A stretch of 64,000 nt of DNA from Ornithodoros turicata (Eukaryota > Arthropoda > Arachnida > Ixodida > Argasidae): contig NC_088202.1 in NCBI RefSeq assembly GCF_037126465.1, positions 98,301,962 to 98,365,961 of the forward strand, in the 5' to 3' direction. Below, one piece after another: positions 13,756 through 25,045 of the stretch (position 1 is its first letter; each line of letters opens with the position of its first letter). A program made the position numbers and the translations under genes. Under the pieces are notes generated by a model that did no database searches, was not told where the DNA came from, and saw nothing but the letters and a program-made list of their open reading frames with translations.

Positions 13756-13865
13756 TCGATGAAAGATGAAAGTCACTGAAAAGGTTAGCCAGCTGTGGGA
13801 CTCGAACACACATCTTCTGGATTACCGGTCCAGGGCTCTACCAATTGAGCTAAGCTAACACGCCT
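13756..13865 (-). mobile_element. tRNA-derived SINE with a tRNA-Thr(GGT)-like head
   Basis: Read on the minus strand, 13859-13788 folds as a 72-nt cloverleaf. It has a 7-bp acceptor stem (GTTAGCT with AGCTGGC, two wobble pairs), a 4-bp D stem (GCTC/GAGC) and an anticodon stem CTGGA/TCCAG with loop CCGGTAA, giving anticodon GGT. The T arm contains TTCGAGT. Position 33 is C rather than the required T and the T stem has a mismatch, which argues against a working tRNA. The unit runs on into a tail ending in GACTTTCATCTTTCATC, shared with other copies in the window, so it is a SINE head. Confidence 0.75.
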
Positions 13866-13889
13866 TCTCAGCGACTTCCAGGGTGCGTC

Positions 13890-14045
13890 GAGATGTGGTT
13901 CGAGTCCTACAGCTGGCTAACCTTTTCAGTGACTTTCATCTTTCATCGTTAATATCTTGGGCAACTAGAGGCCTTGCATGTGATTGTCCCTTCTATGTTG
14001 TTCCAGCCTCAGAACATCAGTTCTCTCATGCTCTCTCTCTCTGTT
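13890..14045 (+). mobile_element. SINE copy, 5'-truncated, opposite orientation
   Basis: Starts near the B-box-like GGTTCGAGTCC and carries the same tail as the neighbouring minus-strand copy. It continues into TGTCCCTTCTATGTTGTTCC and ends in a CT-rich tract. The same tail occurs at 29738-29826. Confidence 0.75.
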
Positions 14046-14831
14046 TGCTGTCGCATTGTTACGGCTCCGTGGCTGCGGAGGGGTTTCACTTCAAAGAATA
14101 AGTGCGGCTTATAAAGAAATATCATTTCTATTAGTGACGGCGGGGAAAAGATGTACATATAACACGTTGTGGAAGGACATTCATCGTGAATGTAGTGTAG
14201 TGGCTCTGAAAAAAACGCTTATTAAAAAATCCAGCAACATAAGTGGTGGCCCGCACGAAACGTCAAAATGACGTCGCTCCTATTGTTGTGAGAACTTGAA
14301 GGGCGGAGCAAGTTCAAGAAATAGTGCGCAACGCGTTCTGTAATTACTGCGCTACTATGTCGTTGCCGACCTCCATAATTTAAGAAAATATGTTTCAGAG
14401 TTAAATGGACATATTCCTACTGATACATCATTGCTCTTATATCGGTTTAGTGCCCCTTTAACCATTGTTCAGCGAAACTGGGAACTTTGGACGTCCGTTT
14501 CAGGTATCCGCCCACTCAGTACGTTGTTCATGCTGCTTACAGACATTGTTTCACGTGTCCAGAAAAAAACATCAAATTTTTATGTGGATCAGAGAAGGGC
14601 AAACCACAGCCAGCAACCTTAGAATCACCCCTACCTCACCAATTGTGTGCCCATAGGGACAGCGCATGCGGCTTAACACTTTGTAGCATGGGGCAATCTT
14701 TCGAATTCACTGTCTATTTATGTGGCCCAGTATAACATGATCTGGCTGGTACATGCTTATATAGTTGTTGCACAGGGGAAGGTAAACAGTTTCCAGAACA
14801 ATTTATTGAGCTTGAAACACATCTGGTAGGT

Positions 14832-16149
14832 GGGGAACGATAACGGACGCATTTTCGTTACCGTTTCCATTTTCGTTACTGCTATATTTTCGTTTCTGTT
14901 ATCCGTTTCTGATGCCAGCCTTTCAATTTCGTTTCCGTTACTGTTTCCGGTAATGGAACGGCTGTTACAGAGCTGCCGGAGGACAGCCTGTCCGGCTCTG
15001 TCAGCACCCTGCTTTGCCCAAGTGCTGCTTCCGTGTCACGCGTACAAACTACACAAGTAATTTGACGCCGTTAGGATGCGCACATCCTGCAAGACTTTAA
15101 AAAATGTACAAACGTGTCTTCAGTCACCCAGGGCCCAGCAACTCAAGATGGGTGTGACTTTCCTCCAATGTTGCATTCATAAGCGGACGCTCTCAGTAAT
15201 AAATAATACTGCCATGGCAACGGTGAAATAAAAAAAGGAAAAGATGAATAACTAAAAGTCCTAGGCTGTCATCCTCGTGCTATGGTGGAGTACAGTGATG
15301 TGTTGATGTCATAGAGTTATGAGGACCGGGACGGAGTAAGCGAGGGACGCACCCTCGAGGTCCAATATTGCACTTTGTTTCCATGCTCTTGTACAGGATG
15401 TGTGCAGAAAAACGTGACCCGCATTTTTACATGTAACTCGTTGTCTACTTAGCCGAGGAACTTCCGGTGGCGCACGATGGCGTATTTATGCGTGCGAAAG
15501 CTACAAAAAAATCCTGGAAGCCATACTCAGTGTAAAAAAAATAAACAGAGCGCGGAAACATGGGCTTCCATGCATTAGAATAGGGCGGTCATGAAAGTGC
15601 ATGGTAGTGCATTTCGGTCTCACGAGAGTTATGTGCAGGCACCGCTAGGGGTACTGCCGTGAGCATCCATGTTGGACATCGTTTCCATTTTTGCACCGAT
15701 AGCTCCCCTAGCGGTACTTGAACACAACTCCCCTACGTCCACGATGTTGCCCTTTCACATACACCCTGTTGTCCACCATGTTGCCCTATGCTGATGCACG
15801 GAAGCCGACGTTTTCGTTGTTCCGTTTATTTTTTTAAGCTGAGTATGGCTTCCACAATTTTTCGGCAGCTTTCGCACACATAAATGCGCCATCGTGCGCC
15901 ACCGGAAGTTCGTTAGTTAGGTAGGCAACAAGCTATGTGCCTAAATGAGGGTCACGTTTTTCTGCACACACCCTGTATAGTATTTAGTGCATTACAGGGA
16001 ATGGAGTCACCAAAATACTTTTTTTTTCCCTTCCGTTTCTGTTTCCGGTAATGGGGGACGGTGGTGCGCGTTTCCGTTTCCGTTATCGTTACCATCTCCA
16101 ATTTCGGTAATATACCGTTTCTGTTACCATTACCGTTACCATTCCCTGC
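14832..16149. mobile_element. hAT-like non-autonomous element with exact 8-bp duplication
   Basis: TGGTAGGT occurs exactly at 14824-14831 and again at 16150-16157, immediately outside ends rich in the motif GTTACCGTT/AACGGTAAC. Eight-base duplications are characteristic of hAT elements. The left end starts GGGGAACGATAACGG; the right end, complemented, is GCAGGGAATGGTAACGG. There is no transposase. The interior is interrupted by a foldback element at 15394-15975. Confidence 0.75.
15394..15975. mobile_element. TA-flanked foldback element (mariner-type ends)
   Basis: Long inverted arms (about 15394-15610 and 15779-15975) begin CAGGATGTGTGCAGAAAAAC and end in the complement with CCCTG, each beside TA. 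The arms are imperfect. No coding content is seen. TA duplication and CAGGGTGT-like ends suggest a Tc1/mariner-mobilised miniature element. Confidence 0.8.
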
Positions 16150-18330
16150 TGGTAGGTAAACGAAAATGCAGACGATGCCCAACACTGACGTGCGTGGAAA
16201 AGCAGGTAGGTACCAGCTTTTCCACGCCTTTCCCGCACGCCTTCATCTCAATGGAGATCGTGAACTACGGAAGTTGTCACAGAATGCCCTCTTTGGTTAT
16301 GCGCTTGACTGACCGCAATCCACCGAACAAAAAATGGAAAAAAAGAAAGGAAGGAAAGAACTCGCCTTACTAATGCAGGCTAACCTTGCAATGACACGTG
16401 GATCACAATTCCATGTAATTTATTTGGCTTAATGTTTCATATACGACCCTTGCAACGCGGAAGTACAATTCCCCAACTCAGAGGTCAGGTACCCACAGGC
16501 GAAAAACGAAAAGAAAAGAAGAACGCCCGTCCGGGAGCTACCTTTTATCTTCATCTCCGAACTTTCCATCCGACAGAACGAAAAACGAAACGAGAGGAAT
16601 AGAGCGAAAGAGAGAGAAAAGCCGGAAAAGTTCCAGAGCCTTTGGCAAATGAAGCGCAGCAACAGCGAGAGGGGCGACACAGCGCAAACACAGAACGCGT
16701 CAATGCATCGTAGTGATTTGTCCTCCCTCGAGACTTCACTCCCTTCGCCTTTTCTGTGACATCCCAGCTCAATTATTATTCTTTTCTTCCAGCTCTACAA
16801 CATGTCAAGCGAACTGCAGGACTGTCAAGGCATTTGGCGGATTGTGCTACCGCTTGGGAGGAAACTGTTTCCATGTACACACATTAGGTAAGCTTTCAAA
16901 ACGCGTAGTGAAAACAGCAAAGAAAAAGAGGAAATAATTTGCACGAGAAGTGCCATTTTTAAGCCCTTCATGAGATCGGCGCTTCATTCGCTGTGGATGC
17001 AGAACACTCGAAACGAAGGGGTACCGACGTGAATGCGTGGTAGCGTTTAGTTCCCGAAGAAAACTGCTAGCGTTGGCGCACTACTCCGCCTAATGAGTTT
17101 TATGTGCTCTTTGTGGTCGTGACACATCGCCTATGCCTGTAAGAGGGGGGACGGGATATGTTTATTAAGAAAAAAAGAAAGGAAAGGGCAGCCAGACAGA
17201 GGTCGGCTTGCTATTCAAAAAAAAAAGGGAAAGAAGGGAAAAGAAAAGGAAGAACACAAAACTAAAACTGAAAAATCACACACACGGTCACACAATCACA
17301 AGGCGTTGACAAGGCCTGTAAGACAATTATGGGAAACGGTACGCGAGTGAGTAAGCCGAATAAGTGTGTGTGCGTGTGGGGGGGGGGGGGGGTCTGTATG
17401 TACGTATGTGTGTGAGAGAGAGACTCAGACATGTTGGAGAGAATGTGAAGACAATGAGTGCGTGTGCCTTTCGTTGAATAAGGCCCCTTGCGAAGCCGTC
17501 GGCAAACCGTGCCAGCGTACCGTAGCAGTCAGCGCGTTCCAGCATCCGAACACACAGTTGTAGCAACGAAAAGTTGAAGGACAAAGAGTAGGGGAAAGGA
17601 GAAAACCTGTGAGGCAATGTCAACAACATGGTGGCCATCTTGACTGCCGCCAACATCTGTTTCTCAAATCGGTGGGAACGCCCTCATGTATAGTGAACAA
17701 AGTACACGTGTCATCGCAAAAGATTTCAACCAATGCCACCGAAACAAGTCTTCCCATTATCCAAAGTCGGACCTTTTGCCAATTTCCGAGGAACACGTTC
17801 GGTCGCCGATATACTGAAAGCTTGGTCAAAAACTACGTCGGAAATTTCGTCAGACACGGATCGGTACTAGGGTTCAATCGATAGGCCGCCAATTTCTTCT
17901 GCTCCGTCCAATTTCGATTTCTATCCGTGGGGTCATGTCAAAGCACTCGTTTACTCTGTGAAGACAAGGAACGGGCTCCGGGGTCGCGGCGGACAGGCAC
18001 CTTGTCACGCGATCTTGTTTGTGTGGGAGGGCTTTCGTTTCGGGCAACAAGAACAACAACAAAAAAAAAGTCACGCAAAGCGTACCTTGTTGGAAATACC
18101 TTGGTCGGATGCTTCTCAAGGCGCCTACAGCTGTACTATTGACCCTCCGACTGTTGAACCAAAGTTCTAAAGTTAGCTAATTAGTCGTATCTAAGTAATT
18201 AACTAATGAGGTGCAATGAAAAAATACTGGCGACTACGATACATGACTGCTAACAACACTCGCATGCTCCGTCTTTTCTCTCTCTTTTCTTTTTTTATCT
18301 CGAAGCATGTTAATTGAGGCACCGCGTAAC
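16150..18330. other. No recognisable gene; contains a LINE-tail-like repeat
   Basis: Purine-rich and microsatellite-rich spacer. Positions 17145-17320 (minus) resemble the sequence at 56030-56240. Both have, complemented, an AATAAACATAT motif at the 3' side and a CAATAGCAAGTCGG-like core, so this is probably a detached non-LTR retrotransposon 3' tail. A G run lies near 17380-17392. Confidence 0.5.
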
Positions 18331-18524
18331 TTGCTAGGGCGAATTTTTGAACTCTACTTTCCTTTCCTGTTCCCCTTTCCTTTCGAAAGGCGGCCTGTCG
18401 CTAATTTTGAACCAGTCCTTTCGTTGAGGCAAAGGACAGCCTATCGATAGGTGGGTAGGATGCTACCTTTCGCTGTCAACTTCGTCGTCGTCGCTCTTTC
18501 AAGATGGCGGCTTCTCACCAGTAG

Positions 18525-19412
18525 AGTGCCTGGACTATCGACTTTGCTTTCCGAGCTAGTGACTTATTATGCCGCCGAGATGACGACTGGAATGTTTCTC
18601 CGAACCGCCGTCAGTTGCTGGATCGGGAAAACCCTATGGAGCTTTATTCGGACGTAGAATTTCTGCAGCGATTCCAGTTCACGAAGAACGCCGTCCTCTC
18701 CATACTGAGCCAGCTGTCCCTCCCAGACGTTACGGACAACAGAGGTCACCCCCTGCCTCCAATGCTGAAACTGCTGGTGACTCTTCGGTTTTACGGTGCT
18801 TTGGCATTTCAGACCGTTATCGGTAATCTCGTCAAAATATCGCAGCCAGCTACATGTAATGCAATTTGGGCAGTGACGAAAGGATGGCCTACCGTTAGGT
18901 TGCTAGGGCGCGACCTTTCGCCTCCACTTTCGCCTCCACTTACGCTCGAATTACCAGGCTCGTACAAAGGCCATATGGCAAATAGAAAAGAACAGAAAGG
19001 GAGGCGGACCTGTTGCCTGTCAAGCGCACTATTGTAGTATGTGCGCAACCTGGATTTCGAAGGGAACTAATCTTTTTTATCCACCCTCTGTAGGTATAAC
19101 ACGAGTCACATAAAAACACGCAACTCCGTGAAAAGAGCGTTCGGAGTTTGGAAAAGGAGGTTCCCGTGTCTCCGTATGAAGTTGCAAAACAAGATAGAGA
19201 GATCTGCGGCTATCGTCTGTGCTTGCGCAGCGCTCCACAACGTCGCCTGCGCGCTGAATGACCCGTGCCCGGATGATGGAACAGATGCATCGGAAGATGA
19301 CTTCAGTGTTCCTGCCAATCGCGGAGATAGCCTCTTGGGAGTGCAGATAAGACGTAGACTTATACAGACCGATTTTGCTGGTGTGCGCCAGAGCAATATG
19401 GATATTGCTTGA
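18525..19412 (+). pseudogene. HARBI1-like Harbinger transposase, catalytic core deleted
   Basis: The transposase cuts and joins the element DNA through a DDE nuclease. The open frame from 18525 reaches LLDRENPMELYSDVEFLQRF (18615-18674) and a helix-turn-helix-like segment, ending near ISQPATCNAI at about 18870. The frame then leaves the family. Homology resumes at about 19093 with YNTSHIKTRNSVKRAFGVWK and runs to a stop at 19410-19412. The block between, which holds the two catalytic aspartates, is missing. The residue normally the catalytic Glu in the V-E-R-x-F-G motif is Lys here (SVKRAFG). The start codon is not fixed; an upstream exon is possible. The protein cannot be active. Confidence 0.85.
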
Positions 19413-19469
19413 TCACACCATGCTGACATAAAACTTTATTTTTGAACAGCGCATTTTATTTTGACTTTT

Positions 19470-20629
19470 TCACGTCTCATGAGCCGAACCACCACGGGCC
19501 AACTGCTGTTCGAGTTTTTTCTGTTTCAATTGTAGCACCCTGAGTTTTTTCCTTTCACATTTGACTTGCAGTCTATGCAAAATGCGCATGTTATATATTT
19601 TCGTCTCATGCTCTTCTTGCATCAGTTTCATTTTCAAGACATGCTCCTTTTCCTTTCGTGTGCTGTCCTCTTCCATGGCCTGCTTTCGAGCCTCCAATTC
19701 TGAAGAGAGAGAGCAGACTCAAGAACAGCGTTTTTGCCTCTATAAGGTCTCACTCTCCACCCAGTCGACGTACTCTGAATAGCGCCTGTTGGTAGTACGA
19801 CGTTGCTAGATGCGCAGTTTGATCGCGCAGGAGTCTGCGACGTCGAGGTGTCGGCAGGAGGCTCCTCATGGTGCTCATCAGCGAGATCATTCTGAGAAGC
19901 ACGCTGCTCTTGACCGTCACAACAGAACTCCTCAGTAGATTCACTGTTGGCTTACGTCTCCTGCGTGTGCCCTGCACACCAGTGCGCGGTTAGTTAATGG
20001 GTGCGAGTGCTCCAACGATGAAACAGAAATAAAAGTAGAAAATTCAGGGAAGCAATGTGGCTGTGAGGACAAGACCGAGTACTTGCCATGTTCAATATCT
20101 CCTCCGTCGCGACGTGCTTGCACCATGGGGAGCAGAAGGTCACCTACCTCAGCAGACTGGCGGTCCCCATCGTAAGGGTTATGCACCCTTGTTGTAATAT
20201 AGGGGACCAAAGACTGTACCTGCTCCAAAAGCGGGTCCATTGGTGAGGGAGGGCCACCACCACCTGAAGCAAAAAAACAAGAGAACCGAAAAGTTGATGT
20301 ACGGCAGGTCCCAATCACGAAAAAAGCGTACACAGCTCACCAGTTGACATAGTTTTTCTGACGCCCTCTGCCGTCTTCTTCTTCCACTTTGTCTTTAAAT
20401 TGTCCCAGGCGTTCCGAAGCTGCCTTGAATTTCTGCGAACAACGCCGGGCTTGTTGTTGAACTGGGACGTAAGCCTTTCCCAGGTGTCCTGTTTTGCCTT
20501 CGCTGACACACTATCTGTCTTCTTGTTTTCAAGTACTCCCTTGTACCTCCCAATCAACTTCATTAAGATAGCTGTCTCATCGGCCGACATGTACGGCGTC
20601 CGTTTACACATATTGGCAACGAAAACCAC
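19470..20629 (-). CDS. Harbinger-associated Myb/SANT DNA-binding protein (multi-exon, probably damaged)
   Basis: In Harbinger elements a Myb/SANT-like protein partners the transposase, helping it enter the nucleus and bind the ends. Exon 1 (20629 to about 20340) begins at Met and encodes a trihelix-like domain with Trp/Leu spacing (ETAILMKLIGRYKG, TWERLTSQFN, LRNAWDNLKTKWKKK). It ends at a donor, ACTG|gtgagc. A second exon (about 20263-20152) follows a good acceptor and reads GGGPPSPMDPLLEQVQ, ending GAG|gtaggt. A third exon begins after gtgtgcag near 19979. Its best family-like reading (acidic, Ser/Thr-rich) and the Lys/Glu-rich coiled-coil tail (19697-19470, stop at 19470-19472) are in different frames, so there is either one more intron or a frameshift. 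It is better conserved than its transposase partner. Confidence 0.7.
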
Positions 20630-20919
20630 GTGTTACCGAAAAGTATCCAAGGGCGGGGAAGGAAGACACGCAAAGCTTTTTCTTTCTCTCTGGCTAAGAA
20701 CACGTGACATAGCCTTCAGACGTTATTCTGCTGAGAATACAGTAGCAGATATTCAAAGGGACGAAGAAGTAAAAGAGGATAGAAAGCGTAAGGCACGTTC
20801 AAAAATTGCCACTAAGGCACTAGAGAAGGCTTCCTTTCTGGGAAAGTCTCTTTCGGGCTACCAATGGAAAGGAAAGGAATGCAAAGTAGGAAAGGAGAGC
20901 TCAAAAATTCGGGGGTTAG

Positions 20920-22320
20920 TATTGCACGTGCAACGCAATTTCGAAGTAGAAGCTTCAGCAGTTAAACGACTTCAGTGTCCATTTGTGACCGAAAGATGCC
21001 GACATCATGGATTTGTACCCGGACACCTCTCAGTCTCGACGTGACATGGCCCGCGCGCTAACCACTGAGCCACGCGAGATGGTGAAGCAACGTGGACCTC
21101 ACGTGCGGTTGTTGTGGTAGCTTATTTAACAGCGATCCAATGAGACCGTTCTACGTGCACGAGGGGAACGGGAAAAGCTGAGGGGCTGCGCGAAAGGCTG
21201 ATCTACTTGCATAACCTATACGCAACGTTTCATGGTATAAAATTATGAATGACCACCTTTACCTTTTGCGCGTCCTCTTCCACACTAAACATCTACTCCA
21301 ATGTGTACAAAGCCGCGCCCGTACGCATAAAGTGATTTATTCCCCAAGTAGGAAATTAAAGATGAAAAGAATCGCACCAGGTAACACATGTGAGGAGTTT
21401 CACCGATGCAAAATGCAAAGTGCAAAATTATCCCGTCAGAGGAACGTTAGCAACACAAACGTTCTTCTTGCCGAAAGGTCTTGCAGAAGAAATGGTGAGA
21501 GGGCATACACAACATTTTTGCGGCAAAATACGGTAGGTAAAGTGTATTCAAGCAGCCTAAAAACCGCTCGTATTTCATCCGTCGTGCAATCTGTCGGCGC
21601 CGATTTCCGAATCTATCTGAAGCGATGTGTTGCTGCGTCGCTAAATTTACCTGACGCGAGCGAGCAATGCAAACGGCAAAGAATGAGCACCTGCACTACA
21701 ACCCGAGCTGCTGAACAAGACAGATCGAACATTTCGGACTCCATGTGACCTTTTCGTGAGAAGCGTCTGTCAACAGGAAGTGTGAGAAGCGTACGCAGCA
21801 GACGACGCTTCAACCGTTCCGACCACTGCCTTGTCGAAGACCGAACCCGGCTGACGTCACCGCGCAATCCCTCCTCTGAGCTCTGAGTGGATGCAGGTGC
21901 TTCGTCACATCGTGACGCGCGTTCTCTTGGCTTGTCACGTGGCCTCCGCACAAAAGCGGAGAGCTTCGCGCGAGCGGGGGAATCAAACGTCTGCCGTGGG
22001 TACAATATGTTCGCTAGGGCAGTACTTACTGTGTAAAATCATAATACAGTGGGGACACATTTGAACGCGGTCAAAGGGAGAACTTGTTTTCTCTCCACTT
22101 TCCACGCTCCTTTAACGACTTCGAAGTCGCTCGCATCAGTGCTCTTGCAGCTTTCGTTTTCTTCCCGTCGCAGAAATATTGGTGCAGACGTTCATACATG
22201 CATCCTTTATCTATTTATTTATTTTAAAGAAGACAGAAACTACTTGAATGGGGTACAATAAACAACTGCCTGTTTACAGGGAACGTGTTGCCTGTAGCAG
22301 AATTAATGTGACATTCTTTT
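20920..22320. other. No gene; tRNA-derived SINE head at about 21003-21085 (minus)
   Basis: On the minus strand TGGCTCAGTGGTTAGCGC (A-box-like, near 21070) and GGTACAAATCC (B-box-like, near 21010) are spaced as in a tRNA-derived SINE promoter. The rest of the stretch shows only short open frames without family features. Confidence 0.55.
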
Positions 22321-22321
22321 C

Positions 22322-22425
22322 CAGTCGGCCCATGACGCATACTACCCCCCTTTCCCCCACTCCTTCCTGTTGTCCTCTCTTCATCTGTCGACATCTGTAC
22401 ACCGCTCATAGCCACAGCTCCTCTG
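22322..22425 (+). repeat. SINE tail fragment (Ruka-like family)
   Basis: Shares with the minus-strand copies at 32390-32605 and 53153-53445 the run GTCGGCCCAT, then CCCCCACTCC, CCTGTTGTCCTCTC, CATCTGTC and CCGCTCATAGCCACAG. The tRNA-like head is absent. Confidence 0.7.
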
Positions 22426-23667
22426 TCTCTCCGCAGAGCAACCGACATTACAACATGAGACTGTGTCGTAAGACTCTGTGAGACTCTGTAAGGCGCGGGC
22501 GGAAGCACTTTACTGGGTGCATCATACACTCTTCCGTCGACTCCAGAATCCCCCCCCCCCCCCCATTTATACCTCCACTTGACAGCTCTCGCTGTAAAAA
22601 AGGTGTATGAGGGTGTAACAGCAGTTTTTACTCCCTTCAACTCCCTTGCACTCACTTCTCCTGACCATAACACCCCAGTGTGTACCATGGGAGCACAGGG
22701 GTGACACCATGGAGGTATAAAAAGAGAGGAGGGGGCACGGCTCCATCCCGCAAGTACTCCGATGTGAAGCGATGTTTGTCGGCTTCGCATAGAACTCTGC
22801 GATAGCAGCGCATTCTTATCAGGACAGTGAAGACCGAAACAATGGAGTTGTCTCGTCAACAAGTGTCATGGCGATATGTGGAAGTGCTGTAAATTCGTCA
22901 TCGCGAGTCCGCTTGGAGTTCGTTCCTAGGATATAGCATATCCCTTTCACAGTCAGCCGCCACGGACAGTGATATAAAGAAACCGAAACCTTCGGCGGAT
23001 TGTCCTGACAACATGGCCGACGTTGAGAGAAAATTGGCTTCAGCTTCCAGCTGCCACAAACCCGCCATTGTTGAAACTACCCTCAAGCTGGTGCTTTTCG
23101 CAAAACCGCCAACTTGTCGCGGTCACACGTCATAGGCAACATCATTTTGAGGTAATCTGACTTTGTTTACATGTCGTTTTAGCACTTGCCGACATATCCC
23201 GATGGCATAAAGTCAAGAGATTCACGTATTTTGCCAGCGTAAACCTACGGTGCTTCTTTCGCGACATGGTATCCCATTTCACCTAGCTTAAGTACATCAC
23301 ATCGGCTCAGTGCGTCTTAACGCGGGTTCATCATCACATCTTTGAAAGTGGTCAGCAGTACGAGCTCTCATGTACTGCGAGATTATCGGATAAAAGTAAT
23401 TACCAGGATCGAAAAACGTCCAAAGCGGCGCACAGAAAGAGCAAACGTGTTGTTTACAATCAGTCTGGCCGCCGATCACGGGCGCGGCTACCTTTAAGGT
23501 CACGTGTGCGCTCACATTTGCTGTGACGTGTGACCATGACCTGTGCAGAATGCATGGCGTTCAGCCAGCACGCTTTCGTCTATGGGGCATTACACTGGAT
23601 GGCACCCCTGTGCATTGGAGTTCCCATGGTTCCCGAGTGTTTCCCGAGTGACAGAGTTTATGTCTCA
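22426..23667. other. No recognisable gene
   Basis: Contains a C run at about 22550-22563 and AAAGGTGTA/GGGTGTAA motifs near 22600-22620 like those inside the element at 45316-46448. No reliable coding signal. Confidence 0.4.
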
Positions 23668-23945
23668 TGTCGTGTGGCAGTCCCTTATGAAAATGGGTGT
23701 TTAGTTTCTGTTTACTTTCTACAGACCAAGGTCAACATGGAAAACAAACATTCTTCAGAGTTTGTGTTGCTTTCATGTTTACATCATATGTTTACTTCTT
23801 GTTGACTTATGGCCCTCAACTTTCTGTAGACATTTGGCTACAGAATAGCTGTGGAATTTTTTGTTCTCTTTCTGTGTACTGTCAACATAATTCCGGTAAC
23901 ACCATCCCGTGTATGATGTGAAGACTTTTTGTAGACTTCCTGTGA
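23668..23945 (+). repeat. Dispersed repeat, partner inverted at 25682-25892
   Basis: Begins CCCTTATGAAAATG and contains several GTTGAC/TTGTAGACTT motifs. The reverse complement of 25892-25682 begins with the same CCCTTATGAAAATG and carries the same motifs, so two diverged copies face each other about 1.7 kb apart. Confidence 0.6.
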
Positions 23946-23948
23946 CTC

Positions 23949-24184
23949 CACTCTCTTAGAAATGAACTTCACCGCATAGCACACTCCTGGCCAATCATCT
24001 CGAATATCGTTATCTGCCTGAAAACGGGAGGTGTACGCCATTTTTGTGACAATTATGAACAGCGTAAGTATCACAAAAAAGCCGTGCGCCAACCGTTTTG
24101 AACAAATCAGGTCACATAGCGATATCATTCGAGTTGATGGTCGGCTAGGAGCATGCTATGCGGTGAAGTTCATTTTTAAGAGTG
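23949..24184. mobile_element. Near-palindromic miniature element
   Basis: Starts CACTCTCTTAGAAATGAACT and ends with the complement form AGTTCATTTTTAAGAGTG. The two halves match, imperfectly, along most of the 236 bp (for instance the CACCGCATAGC block near 23972 and GCTATGCGGTG near 24153). Non-coding. Confidence 0.75.
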
Positions 24185-24626
24185 CATATGTTCACTTACT
24201 CGCAACACGCATAAAATACACGAAATGAAGTACTGCAAAATTATATATGTATCTACTTTATTCCGAAAATGCATACCTTGAAAGTGGTATCCAGTGTCGA
24301 CACAATCATACAAAACATCCCGCGCACACAGTAGTTACGTATTTCACACGTACACATCCTTCGTGCCACATAGTGTCGCGTCGCACAATTGACAGTCAAT
24401 GATCTCCTGTTCTTCTGGCGACCCACGGTGAAACAGCTAGAATTTCGGCGCCAGCGACGTCTCTGAAGCGCTGGAGAGATATGTGAGAGATATGTGAGAG
24501 ATATATGAGAGATAGGGCGTGCAATCGCAAATTAGTAACGTTCAAACACAAGTGAGTAAAACTGAGTAATACGGTCATAGCAACAACAAAGTTGGTTCAC
24601 CCAGCTTAGTGTTCAACAAAGTAGAG

Positions 24627-25045
24627 CCTGCAAGAAGGAAAATGAAATTAGGAGAATCAACACCAGCCACGAAGTGTACACTTACCTGACGGGACGCAGC
24701 ACTGCAGCCGCTGCTCCGAACAAACAACAAAAACCTACAGCACAACAGTCATGGTGTGAATACATGCGAAGCTTAATCACACACTCCGATCACACAGCTT
24801 ACCCATTACGACGCAAAATCATATCCTCCTTCCTTCTTTCATGGCCTGCAACAACGAGAATGAAATTAGCAGAAGCAACACCGGCCACGAAGTGTACACT
24901 TACCTGACGGGACGCAACACTGCAGCCGCTGCTCCAAACAAACAACAAAAGCCAACAGTCATGGTGTGAATACAAGTGAAGCTTAATCACACACTTCGAT
25001 CACACAGCTTACCCCATACGACTCAAAATCACGGCCTCCTTTGTT
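24627..25045 (-). repeat. Tandem duplication (two units of about 215 bp) with splice-like signals on the minus strand
   Basis: Unit 1 (about 24627-24842) and unit 2 (about 24843-25045) share GAAATTAG, CACGAAGTGTACACTTACCTGACGGGACGCA, a CAAACAACAAAA stretch and a CACACAGCTTACCC end. Read on the minus strand each unit has a textbook donor, CGTCAG|gtaagt, a second donor-like GG|gtaagc and an acceptor-like ttgcag. That resembles a duplicated exon with flanking intron sequence. No long open frame runs through it, so a non-coding or untranslated exon is the most that can be suggested. Confidence 0.65.

Larger units (their letters stand above)
13459..14457. mobile_element. TTAA-flanked non-autonomous DNA element carrying SINEs
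   Basis: The ends read TTAA-AGGGGCACTAAAC and its complement before TTAA at 14458-14461, with 999 bp between. The first 12 bases of the end are shared with the element at 46777-47780, so the two are one subfamily. No transposase is present. Two SINE copies sit head to head inside it at 13756-13865 and 13890-14045. Confidence 0.85.
18337..20915. mobile_element. PIF/Harbinger DNA transposon (defective)
   Basis: Terminal inverted repeats are seen as GGGCGAATTTTTGAACTCT at 18337 and GAGCTCAAAAATTCGGGGG ending at 20915, flanked by CTA and TTA respectively. That is an imperfect match to the 3-bp duplication typical of this superfamily. The element carries the two expected genes: a HARBI1-like transposase (plus, broken) and a Myb/SANT protein (minus). 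The genes converge. Boundaries rest on short repeats, so they could shift slightly. Confidence 0.75.

Noticed and set aside
13788..13859. Functional tRNA-Thr gene
   Set aside because: C at position 33, a T-stem mismatch and the shared repeat tail indicate a SINE head rather than a working tRNA.
20400..21044. 214-codon open frame on the plus strand
   Set aside because: Its first third is antisense to the Myb/SANT exon and the rest crosses the Harbinger terminal repeat, so it is a shadow.
22224..22862. 212-codon open frame on the minus strand
   Set aside because: It runs antisense through a SINE tail fragment and a poly-C tract. Composition is low-complexity and no domain is visible.
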